Shown: piece after piece, positions 16,999 to 25,532 of the stretch
Layout of the letters: every line of letters begins with the position of its first letter
Position numbering within the stretch: the first letter of the stretch is position 1
Assembly (NCBI RefSeq): GCF_014199255.1
Contig: NZ_JACIJF010000001.1
Location: 186,001-250,000 of the forward strand
DNA: 64,000 nucleotides
Direction: 5' to 3'
Source: Sphingomonas xinjiangensis
Lineage (GTDB): Bacteria; Pseudomonadota; Alphaproteobacteria; Sphingomonadales; Sphingomonadaceae
Program-made: the position numbers and the translations under genes
Notes under the pieces: model-generated
What the model was told of the DNA's origin: nothing
Databases searched by the model: none
Seen by the model: only the letters and a program-made list of their open reading frames with translations

Positions 16999-17523
16999 TC
17001 AGCCGACTCGCGTGAGGCCGGCGGCATATTGCCGCTGCTTGGTAGCGTAGAGCATGGCGCTGGCCTTCAGCAGTGCCCTTTGCGCATCGTCGAGCGGGCG
17101 GACGGCGCGCGCCGGCGAGCCCACGATCAGATGGCCTGGCGGGAAGGTCTTGCCCTCCGTCACGAGCGCGCCGGCGCCAACCAGGCAGTCCTCGCCGATC
17201 ACGGCACGGTTGAGCACCGTCGCGCCCATGCCGATCAGCGTCCGGTCACCAATGGTACAGCCGTGCAGGATGGCATGATGCCCGACGGTGACATCCGCTC
17301 CGACGGCGCAAGGTGCCCCCGGATCCGAGTGCAGCATCGCGCCCTCCTGGATGTTGGAGCGTGTGCCCACCAGAATCGGCGTGTTGTCGGCGCGGATGAC
17401 CGCCCCGAACCAGACGCTGACCAATTCGGCGAGCCGCACATCGCCGATCAAGTCGGCGCTTGGTGCCACCCAGGCATCCGATGCTAGCGAAGGCCTTAGA
17501 CCGTCGATTTCGTAGAGTGGCAC
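16999..17523 (-). CDS. Gamma carbonic anhydrase family protein (left-handed beta helix)
   Basis: 174 residues with hexapeptide repeats through about 20-140 and a C-terminal helix (DAQRALLKASAMLYATKQRQY). Three histidines placed as in gamma carbonic anhydrases are seen (MLHSDPG, VGHHAILHG), giving a trimeric zinc or iron site. Many members show weak or no anhydrase activity, so the real substrate is open. It follows a small membrane protein gene by 6 bp on the same strand. Confidence 0.85.
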   Translation of the reverse strand: MPLYEIDGLRPSLASDAWVAPSADLIGDVRLAELVSVWFGAVIRADNTPILVGTRSNIQEGAMLHSDPGAPCAVGADVTVGHHAILHGCTIGDRTLIGMGATVLNRAVIGEDCLVGAGALVTEGKTFPPGHLIVGSPARAVRPLDDAQRALLKASAMLYATKQRQYAAGLTRVG

Positions 17524-17529
17524 CTGCCG

Positions 17530-17760
17530 TCAGAAGAGCGGCGCGTGGAAGCTGGCAGGCAGCTGCGGCTGAAGGCCCAGCGCCATCGCGACGGCAACGG
17601 CGCCGAGGAGCATGGCCAAGGTCGAGGACAGGGAGAACAATCCCCACCCGACCATGGTCACCATCTGAGGCGTCGGCCGTGCAAGCCGGTGGTTACGCTG
17701 CATCGCGGCGATAACGAACATCCCGAGCGTGGCGTACATAAAGATGAAGAATTCGATCAC
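17530..17760 (-). CDS. Small two-helix membrane protein, unknown
   Basis: 76 residues if started at the GTG at 17760, which has GGAGG five bases upstream; the upstream ATG reading adds 14 residues without a ribosome-binding site. Two hydrophobic helices (about 2-20 and 33-60) flank a basic loop QRNHRLARPTPQM. I do not recognise the family. It precedes the gamma carbonic anhydrase gene by 6 bp, so the two are likely co-expressed. Confidence 0.6.
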   Translation of the reverse strand: MIEFFIFMYATLGMFVIAAMQRNHRLARPTPQMVTMVGWGLFSLSSTLAMLLGAVAVAMALGLQPQLPASFHAPLF

Positions 17761-17944
17761 GTTAGCCTCCCCGGCTGTGCCCCGGTCTTTGGCTAGCGTC
17801 ATATGATTTCGGCTTCAATGCCGGGATTATGCGGATCGTCGCGCGGGAAGCGGCGTTGATCGCGGGTGCGCGGCTTGCATCGGCACGGTGCCAGGACTAG
17901 AGAGCCGCGACTTTCCACAATTCAACAGCAGGAGCCGCACGGCC

Positions 17945-18367
17945 ATGGCCGCGACCCGGACCTTTTCGATCATCAAGCCTGATGCCACGCGCCGCAATAT
18001 TACCGGTGCGGTCACCAAGATGCTGGAGGAAGCCGGGCTGCGCGTCGTCGCGTCCAAGCGCATCCAGATGAGCCGCGAGCAGGCCGAGGGCTTTTACGGA
18101 GTCCACCGCGAGCGCCCGTTCTTCAACGACCTGGTCGAGTTCATGATCTCGGGGCCGGTGGTCGTGCAGGTGCTGGAAGGCGAGAACGCCGTGCAGCGCA
18201 ACCGCGACATCATGGGCGCGACGAACCCGGCCAATGCCGAAGCAGGCACGATCCGCAAGGAATTGGCCGAGTCGATCGAAGCTAATTCGGTCCACGGTTC
18301 TGACTCCGAAGAGAATGCTGAGATCGAGATCAACTTCTTCTTCAAGCCCGAAGAGATCGTCGGCTGA
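17945..18367 (+). CDS. ndk: Nucleoside diphosphate kinase
   Basis: 140 residues, the standard NDK size. It transfers the gamma phosphate of ATP to nucleoside diphosphates through a phospho-histidine. The opening [13 protein letters not shown], and [14 protein letters not shown] with the active-site H117, are diagnostic. The start at 17945 matches the family; an in-frame upstream ATG at 17888 adds non-homologous residues. An intrinsic terminator follows. Confidence 0.97.
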   Translation: MAATRTFSIIKPDATRRNITGAVTKMLEEAGLRVVASKRIQMSREQAEGFYGVHRERPFFNDLVEFMISGPVVVQVLEGENAVQRNRDIMGATNPANAEAGTIRKELAESIEANSVHGSDSEENAEIEINFFFKPEEIVG

Positions 18368-18392
18368 CGATTTCGCTTCCGCGATGAAGCTG

Positions 18393-18426
18393 AAAGGCCG
18401 GGGCTTTGCCTCGGCCTTTTTCTTTC
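18393..18426 (+). terminator. Intrinsic terminator after ndk
   Basis: AAAGGCCG (18393-18400) and CGGCCTTT (18412-18419) make an 8-bp stem with an 11-nt loop, followed by TTCTTT. Confidence 0.75.
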
Positions 18427-18473
18427 AAGCCGCGGCGCTTACCTCCCGTTCTTCCTCCACCTAGAGTCGTTCC

Positions 18474-20096
18474 ATGCTACGCCTGTCCGGACTTGCCCTG
18501 CCGCTCGACCATGTGCCCGATGCGATCCCGGCGGCGATCGCGAAGCGGCTGGGCGTGACGGCGCAAGCCGTGCGCGATTATCGCGTGTTCAAGCGGGGCA
18601 ACGATGCTCGCCGCAAAAGCGCGATCCAGCTGGTCTATACGCTCGACATCACGCTGGATGATGAAGCCGAGGTGCTGGCGCGGCTAGCGGGCGACAAGGA
18701 TGTGCGGGCCACCCCCGACATGGGGTACCGCTTCGTGGCGCAGGCGCCGCAGGGGTGGAGCGGGTTGCGGCCGGTGGTGATCGGGGCGGGGCCGTGCGGG
18801 TTGTTTGCCGGATTGATCCTGGCGCAGATGGGCTTTCGTCCGATCATCCTCGACCGAGGCAAGATCGTGCGCGAGCGGACCAAGGACACCTGGGGGCTGT
18901 GGCGCCGTTCCGAGCTGAACCCGGATTCGAACGTTCAGTTCGGCGAGGGCGGGGCGGGGACCTTTTCCGACGGCAAACTGTATTGCCGGGTCAAGGACCC
19001 GCGCTTCCTTGGGCGCAAGGTGCTCGAGGAATTCGTCAAGGCCGGCGCCCCCGACGACATCTTGTGGGAGGCGCATCCCCATATCGGCACGTTCCGTTTG
19101 GTCACCATGGTCGAGAGCATGCGCCGGACCATCGAGGAGCTCGGCGGCGAATATCGCTGGCAGACGCGAGTGGACGACGTAGCGCTGGAGCGCACCACCG
19201 AGGACGGGCAGCGGATTCGGGGATTGTATCTGCATGACGGCAGCTTCCTGGAGGCGGATCATGTCGTCCTGGCGGTGGGGCATAGCGCCCGGCCCACATT
19301 CGAGATGCTGCACCGGCGCGGCGTGCATATCGAAGCCAAGCCGTTCTCGATCGGAGTGCGGATCGAGCATCCGCAGAGCTGGGTCGACCAGGCGCGCTAC
19401 GGCAAATGTGCCAAGCATCCCGATCTGGGCGCGGCGGCGTATAGCCTGGCGCATCACTGCGAGAATGGACGTACGGTCTACAGCTTTTGCATGTGCCCGG
19501 GCGGGCGGGTTGTGGCGGCGACCTCAGAAGAAGGGCGCGTTGTTACCAATGGCATGAGCCAATATTCACGCGCCGAGTTCAACGCCAATTCGGGACTGGT
19601 CGTGGGCATCGATCCGGCGCGCGATTACCCAGAGGGGCCGCTAGCGGGAATAGACTTCCAGCGGCACTGGGAGTCGCTCGCGTTCGTGGCGGGCGGATCG
19701 AACTATCACGCGCCCGGGCAATTGGTCGGCGACTTTCTTGCTGGCCGCCCCTCGACTGCGCTGGGGGAGGTTATTCCGTCCTATCAGCCGGGGGTGCGAT
19801 TGACCGAATTGTCCGCGTGCCTGCCGCCGTTCGTGCTGGAATCGTTCCGCGAGGCACTGCCGGCGTTCGGGCGACAGATCGCGTGCTATGATCATCCCGA
19901 TGCAGTAATGACGGGGGTGGAGACGCGCACGTCGTCGCCGATCCGTATCACCCGTGGCGCCGATCTCCAGAGCCTGAACGTCGAGCGGTTGTTTCCGGCC
20001 GGCGAAGGCGCCGGCTATGCCGGTGGCATCCTGTCCGCAGCGATCGACGGCATCAAAGTGGCCGAAGCTGTGGCGAAAAGCATCACCGCGGCCTGA
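18474..20096 (+). CDS. FAD-dependent oxidoreductase of the COG2509 group
   Basis: 540 residues. An N-terminal helical domain (about 1-95) precedes a Rossmann dinucleotide loop VIGAGPCGLFAGLILAQMG (about 103-121). FGEGGAGTFSDGKLY is the signature of this uncharacterised family of large flavoproteins, and the C-terminal GEGAGYAGGILSAAIDG closes the FAD site. Substrate and pathway are unknown. A cluster of conserved cysteines (FCMCPGG, about 341) is visible. It is convergent with the histidine kinase gene, stops separated by 6 bp. Confidence 0.8.
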   Translation: MLRLSGLALPLDHVPDAIPAAIAKRLGVTAQAVRDYRVFKRGNDARRKSAIQLVYTLDITLDDEAEVLARLAGDKDVRATPDMGYRFVAQAPQGWSGLRPVVIGAGPCGLFAGLILAQMGFRPIILDRGKIVRERTKDTWGLWRRSELNPDSNVQFGEGGAGTFSDGKLYCRVKDPRFLGRKVLEEFVKAGAPDDILWEAHPHIGTFRLVTMVESMRRTIEELGGEYRWQTRVDDVALERTTEDGQRIRGLYLHDGSFLEADHVVLAVGHSARPTFEMLHRRGVHIEAKPFSIGVRIEHPQSWVDQARYGKCAKHPDLGAAAYSLAHHCENGRTVYSFCMCPGGRVVAATSEEGRVVTNGMSQYSRAEFNANSGLVVGIDPARDYPEGPLAGIDFQRHWESLAFVAGGSNYHAPGQLVGDFLAGRPSTALGEVIPSYQPGVRLTELSACLPPFVLESFREALPAFGRQIACYDHPDAVMTGVETRTSSPIRITRGADLQSLNVERLFPAGEGAGYAGGILSAAIDGIKVAEAVAKSITAA

Positions 20097-20102
20097 CGGC
20101 AG

Positions 20103-21473
20103 CTACGCTGCCGTGCGGGGAAGGGTGATCGTCGCAAGCAGTCCTCCGCCTTCGCGGTTAGTGAGCGAAATGGTGCCGCCAGCGTCGCTGACGATCGCAT
20201 GGGCGAGCGCCAAGCCCAGCCCTATCCCGCCGGTTTCCCGATTGCGCGAGGTTTCCAGCCGCGTGAAAGGCGCGAAAACGGCGGCGAGCTTGTCCTGCGG
20301 AATGCCAGGGCCGCGATCGGCGACTTCGATGCGGACCTGCCCGGCGCCGGGCACCAGCCGCACTTCGGCCCCTCCGGCATATTTCACCGCGTTCTCGATC
20401 AGGTTGCGCACGGCGCGGCGCATCAGCGCGGAGCGCAGGTGCATGCGCAGGCGCGGGGCCTCTTCGAACTGCACATCATGATCGAGGTCACGGAAATCCT
20501 CGACCACGGCGTCGATGAGCGCTGACAGGTCGACATCGGTCGCCGATTCGCTAGGGCGGCCCAGCCGCGCCAGCGACAGGATGTCCTCCAGCGTGCGGTT
20601 CATCTCATCGATCGTGTCGGCCATGCGATTGCGGTCGTCATCATCCTCGACCGATTCGATGCGGACGCGCAGTGCTGCAAGCGGGGTGCGTAGATCGTGG
20701 CCGATGGCACCTAGCATCCGGTCTTTCTCATCCAGCATCGCGGTCACCCGCTGGCGGAGGTGATTATAAGCCGCGATGACGGCTCGCACGTCGCGGGGAC
20801 CCCGCTCTTCCAACGGCGAGGCGCCGTCGCCGGGGCGGAAGCTGCGCGCAGACTGTGCCAGAGTCCGGAGCGGACGGGCGATGCGCCGGCCCGCGAGCAG
20901 CAACGGAATGAGAACGACGATATACAGGATCAACGTCTGGCCGGCGAGCTGCCAGACGAGCCTGCGCTCCGTCCTCGGCCAGCTGGTGTGAAGCGAAAGC
21001 CAATGGCCGTCGGGAAGTTGGAGTGCGACGCGAAGCTCGCCTCCGGCGCGGCGCAAACGCTCGGCGCGGTTTACCGAAAGCCCAGGCAGAGGGTGGTCGG
21101 GGCCGATGCGCTGAACGGTGACGATCAGCTGCTTCGGGCGCAATCCCGCCTCCCGAAGGCTCTGGTGGAAGTCTTCTTCCAGATCGCCGCGGCGCTCGCC
21201 GCCGGAGATCGGGTTAGCGGTCGTGATCTGGACTCGCGATCCGCCCTGGGGCCCTCGACGCCGTTCGCGCTGCCGATCCGCCTGGGGCGGTGCAGCCAGG
21301 CGCTCACTGGTGTCCACCAGCCGAGTGACGGCGGGAACGATGACTTGACTGTAGCGGAACGCTCTTCGTTCGCGCAGCAGCATGGTGAAGTTTATCGCCT
21401 GCGCAACGAACAGCGCCAGTGCGACGAGCAGTGCCATCTGTCCCGCCAAGCTTTTGGGCAGGAAGCGCCTCAC
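20103..21473 (-). CDS. Sensor histidine kinase
   Basis: 456 residues. A first membrane helix (about 11-33), a periplasmic sensor loop (about 34-175, Arg-rich, no recognised domain), a second helix (about 176-195), a HAMP linker, then HisKA with the phospho-acceptor H259 in GHDLRTPLAALR, and HATPase_c with NLIENAVKYAG and DRGPGIP. It starts with GTG at 21473; this start overlaps the TGA of the upstream response-regulator gene as GTGA, so translation is coupled. The pair is probably an EnvZ/OmpR-like two-component system of unknown stimulus. Confidence 0.92.
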   Translation of the reverse strand: MRRFLPKSLAGQMALLVALALFVAQAINFTMLLRERRAFRYSQVIVPAVTRLVDTSERLAAPPQADRQRERRRGPQGGSRVQITTANPISGGERRGDLEEDFHQSLREAGLRPKQLIVTVQRIGPDHPLPGLSVNRAERLRRAGGELRVALQLPDGHWLSLHTSWPRTERRLVWQLAGQTLILYIVVLIPLLLAGRRIARPLRTLAQSARSFRPGDGASPLEERGPRDVRAVIAAYNHLRQRVTAMLDEKDRMLGAIGHDLRTPLAALRVRIESVEDDDDRNRMADTIDEMNRTLEDILSLARLGRPSESATDVDLSALIDAVVEDFRDLDHDVQFEEAPRLRMHLRSALMRRAVRNLIENAVKYAGGAEVRLVPGAGQVRIEVADRGPGIPQDKLAAVFAPFTRLETSRNRETGGIGLGLALAHAIVSDAGGTISLTNREGGGLLATITLPRTAA

Positions 21474-22189
21474 AGACGAGTCACTTCGGCAGCGAGCGTG
21501 TAGCCCCCGCCCCAGACAGTCTTGATGATCGCCGGACTCTTGGCATCGGGTTCGATCTTCTTGCGCAGCCGGCTGATTTGGTTGTCGATGGCGCGGTCGA
21601 ACGCTGCGGCTTCCCGGCCTTGGGTAAGGTCGAGCAGCTGATCGCGGGTCAGTACCTGGCGCGGTCGCGTGACGAGTGCGTGGAGGAGGTTGTACTCGCC
21701 AGTGGAGAGGGGGACCGAGACCCCTTCGCGGTCGACGAGCGCGCGTTCACCGGTCTTGAGTACCCAGCCGGCGAAGGAGAAACTGCCGCTCTCGGGTGCA
21801 TGCTGTTTGGCGCCGCCGGCTTGGAACCGCCGCAGCACCACTTTGATGCGGGCGGCGAGTTCGCGCGGGCTGAACGGTTTCACCACATAATCGTCGGCGC
21901 CCATTTCAAGCCCCACGATGCGATCGGTCTCCTCGGCCCGTGCGGTAAGGAGGATAACCGGCATCTCGCTGGTCTCGCGAATGTGCCGGCAGAGCGACAG
22001 GCCGTCTTCGCCGGGCATCATGATGTCGAGCACCACCAAGTCGATCGCATAGGCCGCCATGCGGGCACGGGCACCCTCCGCATCGCCGGCTTGAGTCACG
22101 CGAAAGCCCTGCTTCGTCAAATACTGCGCCAGCGGCTCGCGGATCGAGCGCTCATCATCGACAAGAAGGAGGTGGGGTGTTTCAGACAT
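21470..22189 (-). CDS. OmpR-family response regulator
   Basis: 239 residues. The receiver domain has the acidic pair DD (11-12), phosphoacceptor D55 (VVLDIMMPGEDG), T/K switch residues (LLTARAE, VVKPF), and the C-terminal winged-helix domain carries the OmpR/PhoB pattern (STGEYNLLHALV, DNQISRLRKKIEP, TVWGGGYTL). The start at 22189 (MSETPHLLLVDD) is the natural receiver start. It lies 66 bp downstream of the EF-hand gene and overlaps the kinase gene by 4 bp. Confidence 0.95.
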   Translation of the reverse strand: MSETPHLLLVDDERSIREPLAQYLTKQGFRVTQAGDAEGARARMAAYAIDLVVLDIMMPGEDGLSLCRHIRETSEMPVILLTARAEETDRIVGLEMGADDYVVKPFSPRELAARIKVVLRRFQAGGAKQHAPESGSFSFAGWVLKTGERALVDREGVSVPLSTGEYNLLHALVTRPRQVLTRDQLLDLTQGREAAAFDRAIDNQISRLRKKIEPDAKSPAIIKTVWGGGYTLAAEVTRL

Positions 22190-22255
22190 GATGTCACCGT
22201 AACAACTCGCTGCGTGAACGGAAGTGCCGGGGTGTAGGCGCACCCCGGCTGGCGC

Positions 22256-22870
22256 TCAGCGCGGTGCGGCTGCTGGAACCGCGCTCCCGCGGCCATGAGC
22301 GTGCATCGCCTTGCGCTTTACGTGTGCGGCGTCGCGTTCGCCTGCATCGATTCTGCCGTCGTGATTGGTGTCGGTCCGATCAAACCTTGCCTGCGCGGCG
22401 GCACGCATCTCGGCAGGGCTCACCAGGCCATTGCCGTCGGTGTCGATCCGGAGCGGTTCGCCTGCAGGAGCGTGCCCGCGGTGTTCGGCACGTTTCGCCC
22501 GCCGCGCCTCACGTGCGGACTCGCGCTCGGCGTCCGAGAGCGCGCCGTCCTTGTTCGTATCGAAGCGCTCGAGCATCTGCTGACGGAACGCCGCGTGCTT
22601 GTTTGCGTGGGGGATGCCCGGCTTGTGCATGCGGTGGCGCTTGCCGGCGCGGCGCTCCTCAGCGCTCAGCTGCCCGTCCTTGTTGGCGTCGTGCATGGCA
22701 AAACGCATGTCGGCAGCGGCAAGCGCTTCCTGGCGTGTGACGAGGCCGTCGCCGTTGCTGTCCACCTTCACCGTCGGACCGGGGTGCTGGGGCGTCTGTT
22801 GACCGGCAGCCTGCGCATTGCCGGCAAGCAATGTCGCGCCGAGCAGGGCGGCATGGATCGGTTTCTTCAC
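22256..22870 (-). CDS. Secreted protein with five EF-hand calcium loops
   Basis: 204 residues from the GTG at 22870, which has AGGAG 8 bases upstream. A Sec signal peptide (KKPIHAALLGATLLAGNAQA) is followed by five 12-residue EF loops: DSNGDGLVTRQE (37-48), DANKDGQLSAEE (61-72), DTNKDGALSDAE (104-115), DTDGNGLVSPAE (143-154) and DTNHDGRIDAGE (167-178). Linkers are rich in Arg, Lys and His. It should bind calcium in the periplasm or outside. Position immediately upstream of the response regulator and kinase genes, same strand, suggests co-regulation, but a calcium-sensing role is inference. Confidence 0.88.
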   Translation of the reverse strand: MKKPIHAALLGATLLAGNAQAAGQQTPQHPGPTVKVDSNGDGLVTRQEALAAADMRFAMHDANKDGQLSAEERRAGKRHRMHKPGIPHANKHAAFRQQMLERFDTNKDGALSDAERESAREARRAKRAEHRGHAPAGEPLRIDTDGNGLVSPAEMRAAAQARFDRTDTNHDGRIDAGERDAAHVKRKAMHAHGRGSAVPAAAPR

Positions 22871-22988
22871 GTGTGCGAACTCCTGAGCGAGACCCGCGAG
22901 TCTTACGCGGTTGATGCACATCTGCGCCCGATCTGTCGCAAGCCTATGCCACCGGCGCGGAAAAGTGTCGCAACATGTCGCACGGGCG

Positions 22989-24482
22989 TCAGGCGATGTA
23001 GCGCGCGCGCAGCTCCCGCTTGAGGATCTTGCCGATCGCGTTGCGGGGTATCTCGTCGATCAGGCGGAGGTCGGCCAGCCTCTGAGTCTTGCCCATGCGA
23101 GCATTAAGCCAGGCGAGCAGCTCCGATGGGTCGGCCCGCCCAACGAAGAAACCAGCCGGCGCCTCTCCCCATTGTTCGGATGGCACGCCGATGACGGCGC
23201 AATCCTCGACGCCGGGATGCAGGAGGAGCGCCGCCTCCAGATCAGAAGGGTACACGTTGAACCCGCCCGAGATGATCAGGTCCTTCTTGCGGTCGATCAG
23301 CGTCAGGAAGCCATCGGCGTCGAATCGGCCGATATCGCCGTGGCGAATGTAGCGGCTGCCGTGGGCATCCGACCAGGAAGCCTCGTCTGTGACTTCGTCG
23401 CGCCCATGATAGCCGCTCATCATGGCGGGCGAGCGGCCGACCACTTCGCCGATCCCGCCGCAGGGCAGTTCACGGTCATCTTCGCCGATGATGCGGATAT
23501 CATGGCCCGGCAGGGGCGTGCCCACCGTGGCGAGCTTGCCGGGATGTGCGTTGCAGACCAGGATGGTTGTGCCGCCCCCTTCAGTCATGCCGTAATATTC
23601 GACAAGAAGCCCGGGCCAGCGGGCGAGAATATCGGCCTTGAGCGCTGCGGAAAAGGGCGCGCTCGAGCAGGTTTTCAGCTGAAAGCTCGACAGGTCGAAG
23701 CTGTCGAAATCCGGTAGCGCCATGATGCGCTGGTACTGAACCGGCACGAGCATGGTCACCGTGGCGCGGTGGCGCTCCGCCTCGATCAGGAACGCGCGCG
23801 GATCGAACCGGCGCATCAGCACCACCGTTCCGCCCCAGCCGAGCGTCGGCAATATGCTGACCAACGTCGTGTTCGAGTAAAGCGGAGTCGCGACCAACGT
23901 CACGGCACGATCGAAGCCGGCCGGGGCACGGGCGATGTGGAACCACCGCATGGCATGGGGCTGCACGACGCCCTTGGGCGTGCCCGTGGTGCCGGAGGAA
24001 TAGATGAGGTTGAACGGATGCTGGGCCGTGACAGAAACTGGCTGGGGCAGGGCACCTTCGGGCGCTAACCAGCAGGCGAGACGATCCAACCGGACCTTAC
24101 GCGTGGGGAGAGCCAGGGCCTCATAGTCGGGATCGATGAAGATGATTGGCGCCGCGCTGTCGCACACCATCCCTGCGAGCTGATCAGCCGTGGCGGAAGT
24201 CGCCAGCGGTGCGGGCACACAACCCGCGCGCAATGCGCCGAGAAACACAAGGACATGGGCAATGGAATTCGCGCCCAAAATCGCGACGACCGTGCCGACG
24301 CGTCCGCCGTCGCGTTGCAGCGCGGCCGCCACTCGGTCCACGGCCCGGTCCAGTTCGGCATAGGACAGGCTATCCTCGCCGCAGAAGATCGCCGGCTTGT
24401 CCGGGCGCTCGCTCGCATGCGCTCGGACCAGATCGGTCATATTCGCGAAGTCGCTGCCGAGTAGGAGCTCGGCGCTTGGCAT
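22989..24482 (-). CDS. Acyl-CoA synthetase (AMP-binding, class I ligase)
   Basis: 497 residues. The P-loop-like signature YSSGTTGTPKGVV, the YYGMTEGGGT motif (A5), the HGDIGRFDADGFLTLIDRKKD region and the C-terminal catalytic lysine in PRNAIGKILKREL are all present, so adenylation and thioester formation should both work. Substrate is not readable; the size and neighbourhood suggest a fatty or aromatic/terpenoid acid. The ATG at 24482 was chosen over one 12 bases upstream because GGGGAG lies just before it. Confidence 0.88.
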   Translation of the reverse strand: MPSAELLLGSDFANMTDLVRAHASERPDKPAIFCGEDSLSYAELDRAVDRVAAALQRDGGRVGTVVAILGANSIAHVLVFLGALRAGCVPAPLATSATADQLAGMVCDSAAPIIFIDPDYEALALPTRKVRLDRLACWLAPEGALPQPVSVTAQHPFNLIYSSGTTGTPKGVVQPHAMRWFHIARAPAGFDRAVTLVATPLYSNTTLVSILPTLGWGGTVVLMRRFDPRAFLIEAERHRATVTMLVPVQYQRIMALPDFDSFDLSSFQLKTCSSAPFSAALKADILARWPGLLVEYYGMTEGGGTTILVCNAHPGKLATVGTPLPGHDIRIIGEDDRELPCGGIGEVVGRSPAMMSGYHGRDEVTDEASWSDAHGSRYIRHGDIGRFDADGFLTLIDRKKDLIISGGFNVYPSDLEAALLLHPGVEDCAVIGVPSEQWGEAPAGFFVGRADPSELLAWLNARMGKTQRLADLRLIDEIPRNAIGKILKRELRARYIA

Positions 24483-24552
24483 GGTCTCCCCCATGCGCCT
24501 TCGCTAATTCACGGACGCGGCAATTGCCATAGCCCGGTACTCTCGGTGGAGA

Positions 24553-25254
24553 TCACCGCCTAGTATTGGAAGGCACCTGCCCGAACAGGATCTTCTTCTG
24601 CTCGTCGGTCATCGGCGTGTTGGAGGGGCGGACTTCCTCACCTTTGGCATAGGCGCGGATGACGGCAGGGCGGGCCTGGGTGGCTTTGAACCATCGCTTG
24701 ATGTTCGGGAAATCATCGAGGTTCTGCTTGTGCGCCTCGTGCGGAACGATCCATGGGTAGCAGGCCATGTCGGCGATCGAATAGTCGCCGGCGATGAATT
24801 CGCGGTCCTTCAAGCGCCGGTCGAGCACGCCGTAGAGGCGTGCAGTCTCGTTGGTGTAACGATCGATGGCATAAGGCACCTTCTCAGGCGCGTAGATGTT
24901 GAAGTGGCCATTCTGTCCAGCCATCGGACCAAGGCCGCTCATCTGCCACATGAGCCATTGCAACTGCTCGACTTTGGCGCGTTGATCGGGTCCGAAAAAC
25001 TGACCGGTCTTGTTCGCCAGGTAGATCAGGATCGCGCCGCTCTCAAAGACGCTAATCGGGTCGCCGCCATCCTGCGGCGCCCGATCGATGATCGCGGGCA
25101 TCCGGTTGTTCGGAGAGAATTTCAGGAACTCCGGATCGAACTGATCTCCAGCGCCGATGTTCACCGGCTTGATCTGATATGGCAGGCCGGCTTCTTCCAG
25201 GAGCAAGGTGATCTTATGGCCATTGGGCGTCGGCCAATAATAGAGCTCGATCAT
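24553..25254 (-). CDS. Glutathione S-transferase, nu-class/Ure2p-like
   Basis: 233 residues. The thioredoxin-like N-terminal domain begins MIELYYWPTPNGHKITLLLEEAG; TPNGHK is typical of the YfcG/YghU (nu-class) GSTs, which often act as disulfide-bond reductases. FESGAILIYLA gives the glutathione-binding Ser region and the alpha-helical domain follows (SIADMACYPW). The start at 25254 follows CAGGAGACCAGGAC. It is divergent from the TonB receptor gene; a detoxification link to the neighbouring acyl-CoA genes is speculative. Confidence 0.88.
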   Translation of the reverse strand: MIELYYWPTPNGHKITLLLEEAGLPYQIKPVNIGAGDQFDPEFLKFSPNNRMPAIIDRAPQDGGDPISVFESGAILIYLANKTGQFFGPDQRAKVEQLQWLMWQMSGLGPMAGQNGHFNIYAPEKVPYAIDRYTNETARLYGVLDRRLKDREFIAGDYSIADMACYPWIVPHEAHKQNLDDFPNIKRWFKATQARPAVIRAYAKGEEVRPSNTPMTDEQKKILFGQVPSNTRR

Positions 25255-25448
25255 GTCCTGGTCTCCTGGAACGTAGAGCGGCGGAGATAGGAAGCAGCGG
25301 GCCGATCGCAATCGGCAGCGGATTTCGGCCGCGTGATCGGGCGGAGGTTCATGGCTCGCCAGGTGTTTCGAAAAAGGGTTTTGGATTTCTCCGATCGGTG
25401 CACGGCGCGTCCCCACATCGCTATAAGACTGCGACTTCCTTGTTTTGC

Positions 25449-25477
25449 TTGACGAGAGCCGATCAACATAGTGTTAT
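25449..25477 (+). promoter_or_regulatory. Candidate sigma-70 promoter of the TonB-dependent receptor
   Basis: TTGACG (25449-25454), 17-bp spacer, TGTTAT (25472-25477). Transcription would start near 25484, leaving a leader of about 49 nt. The rest of the 278-bp region between the GST gene and the receptor has no gene. Confidence 0.4.
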
Positions 25478-25532
25478 TCGAGGATAGGGTATGGAGCCGA
25501 TAAGCGCTTCGACCCGAACAGGGAGAGGATGG

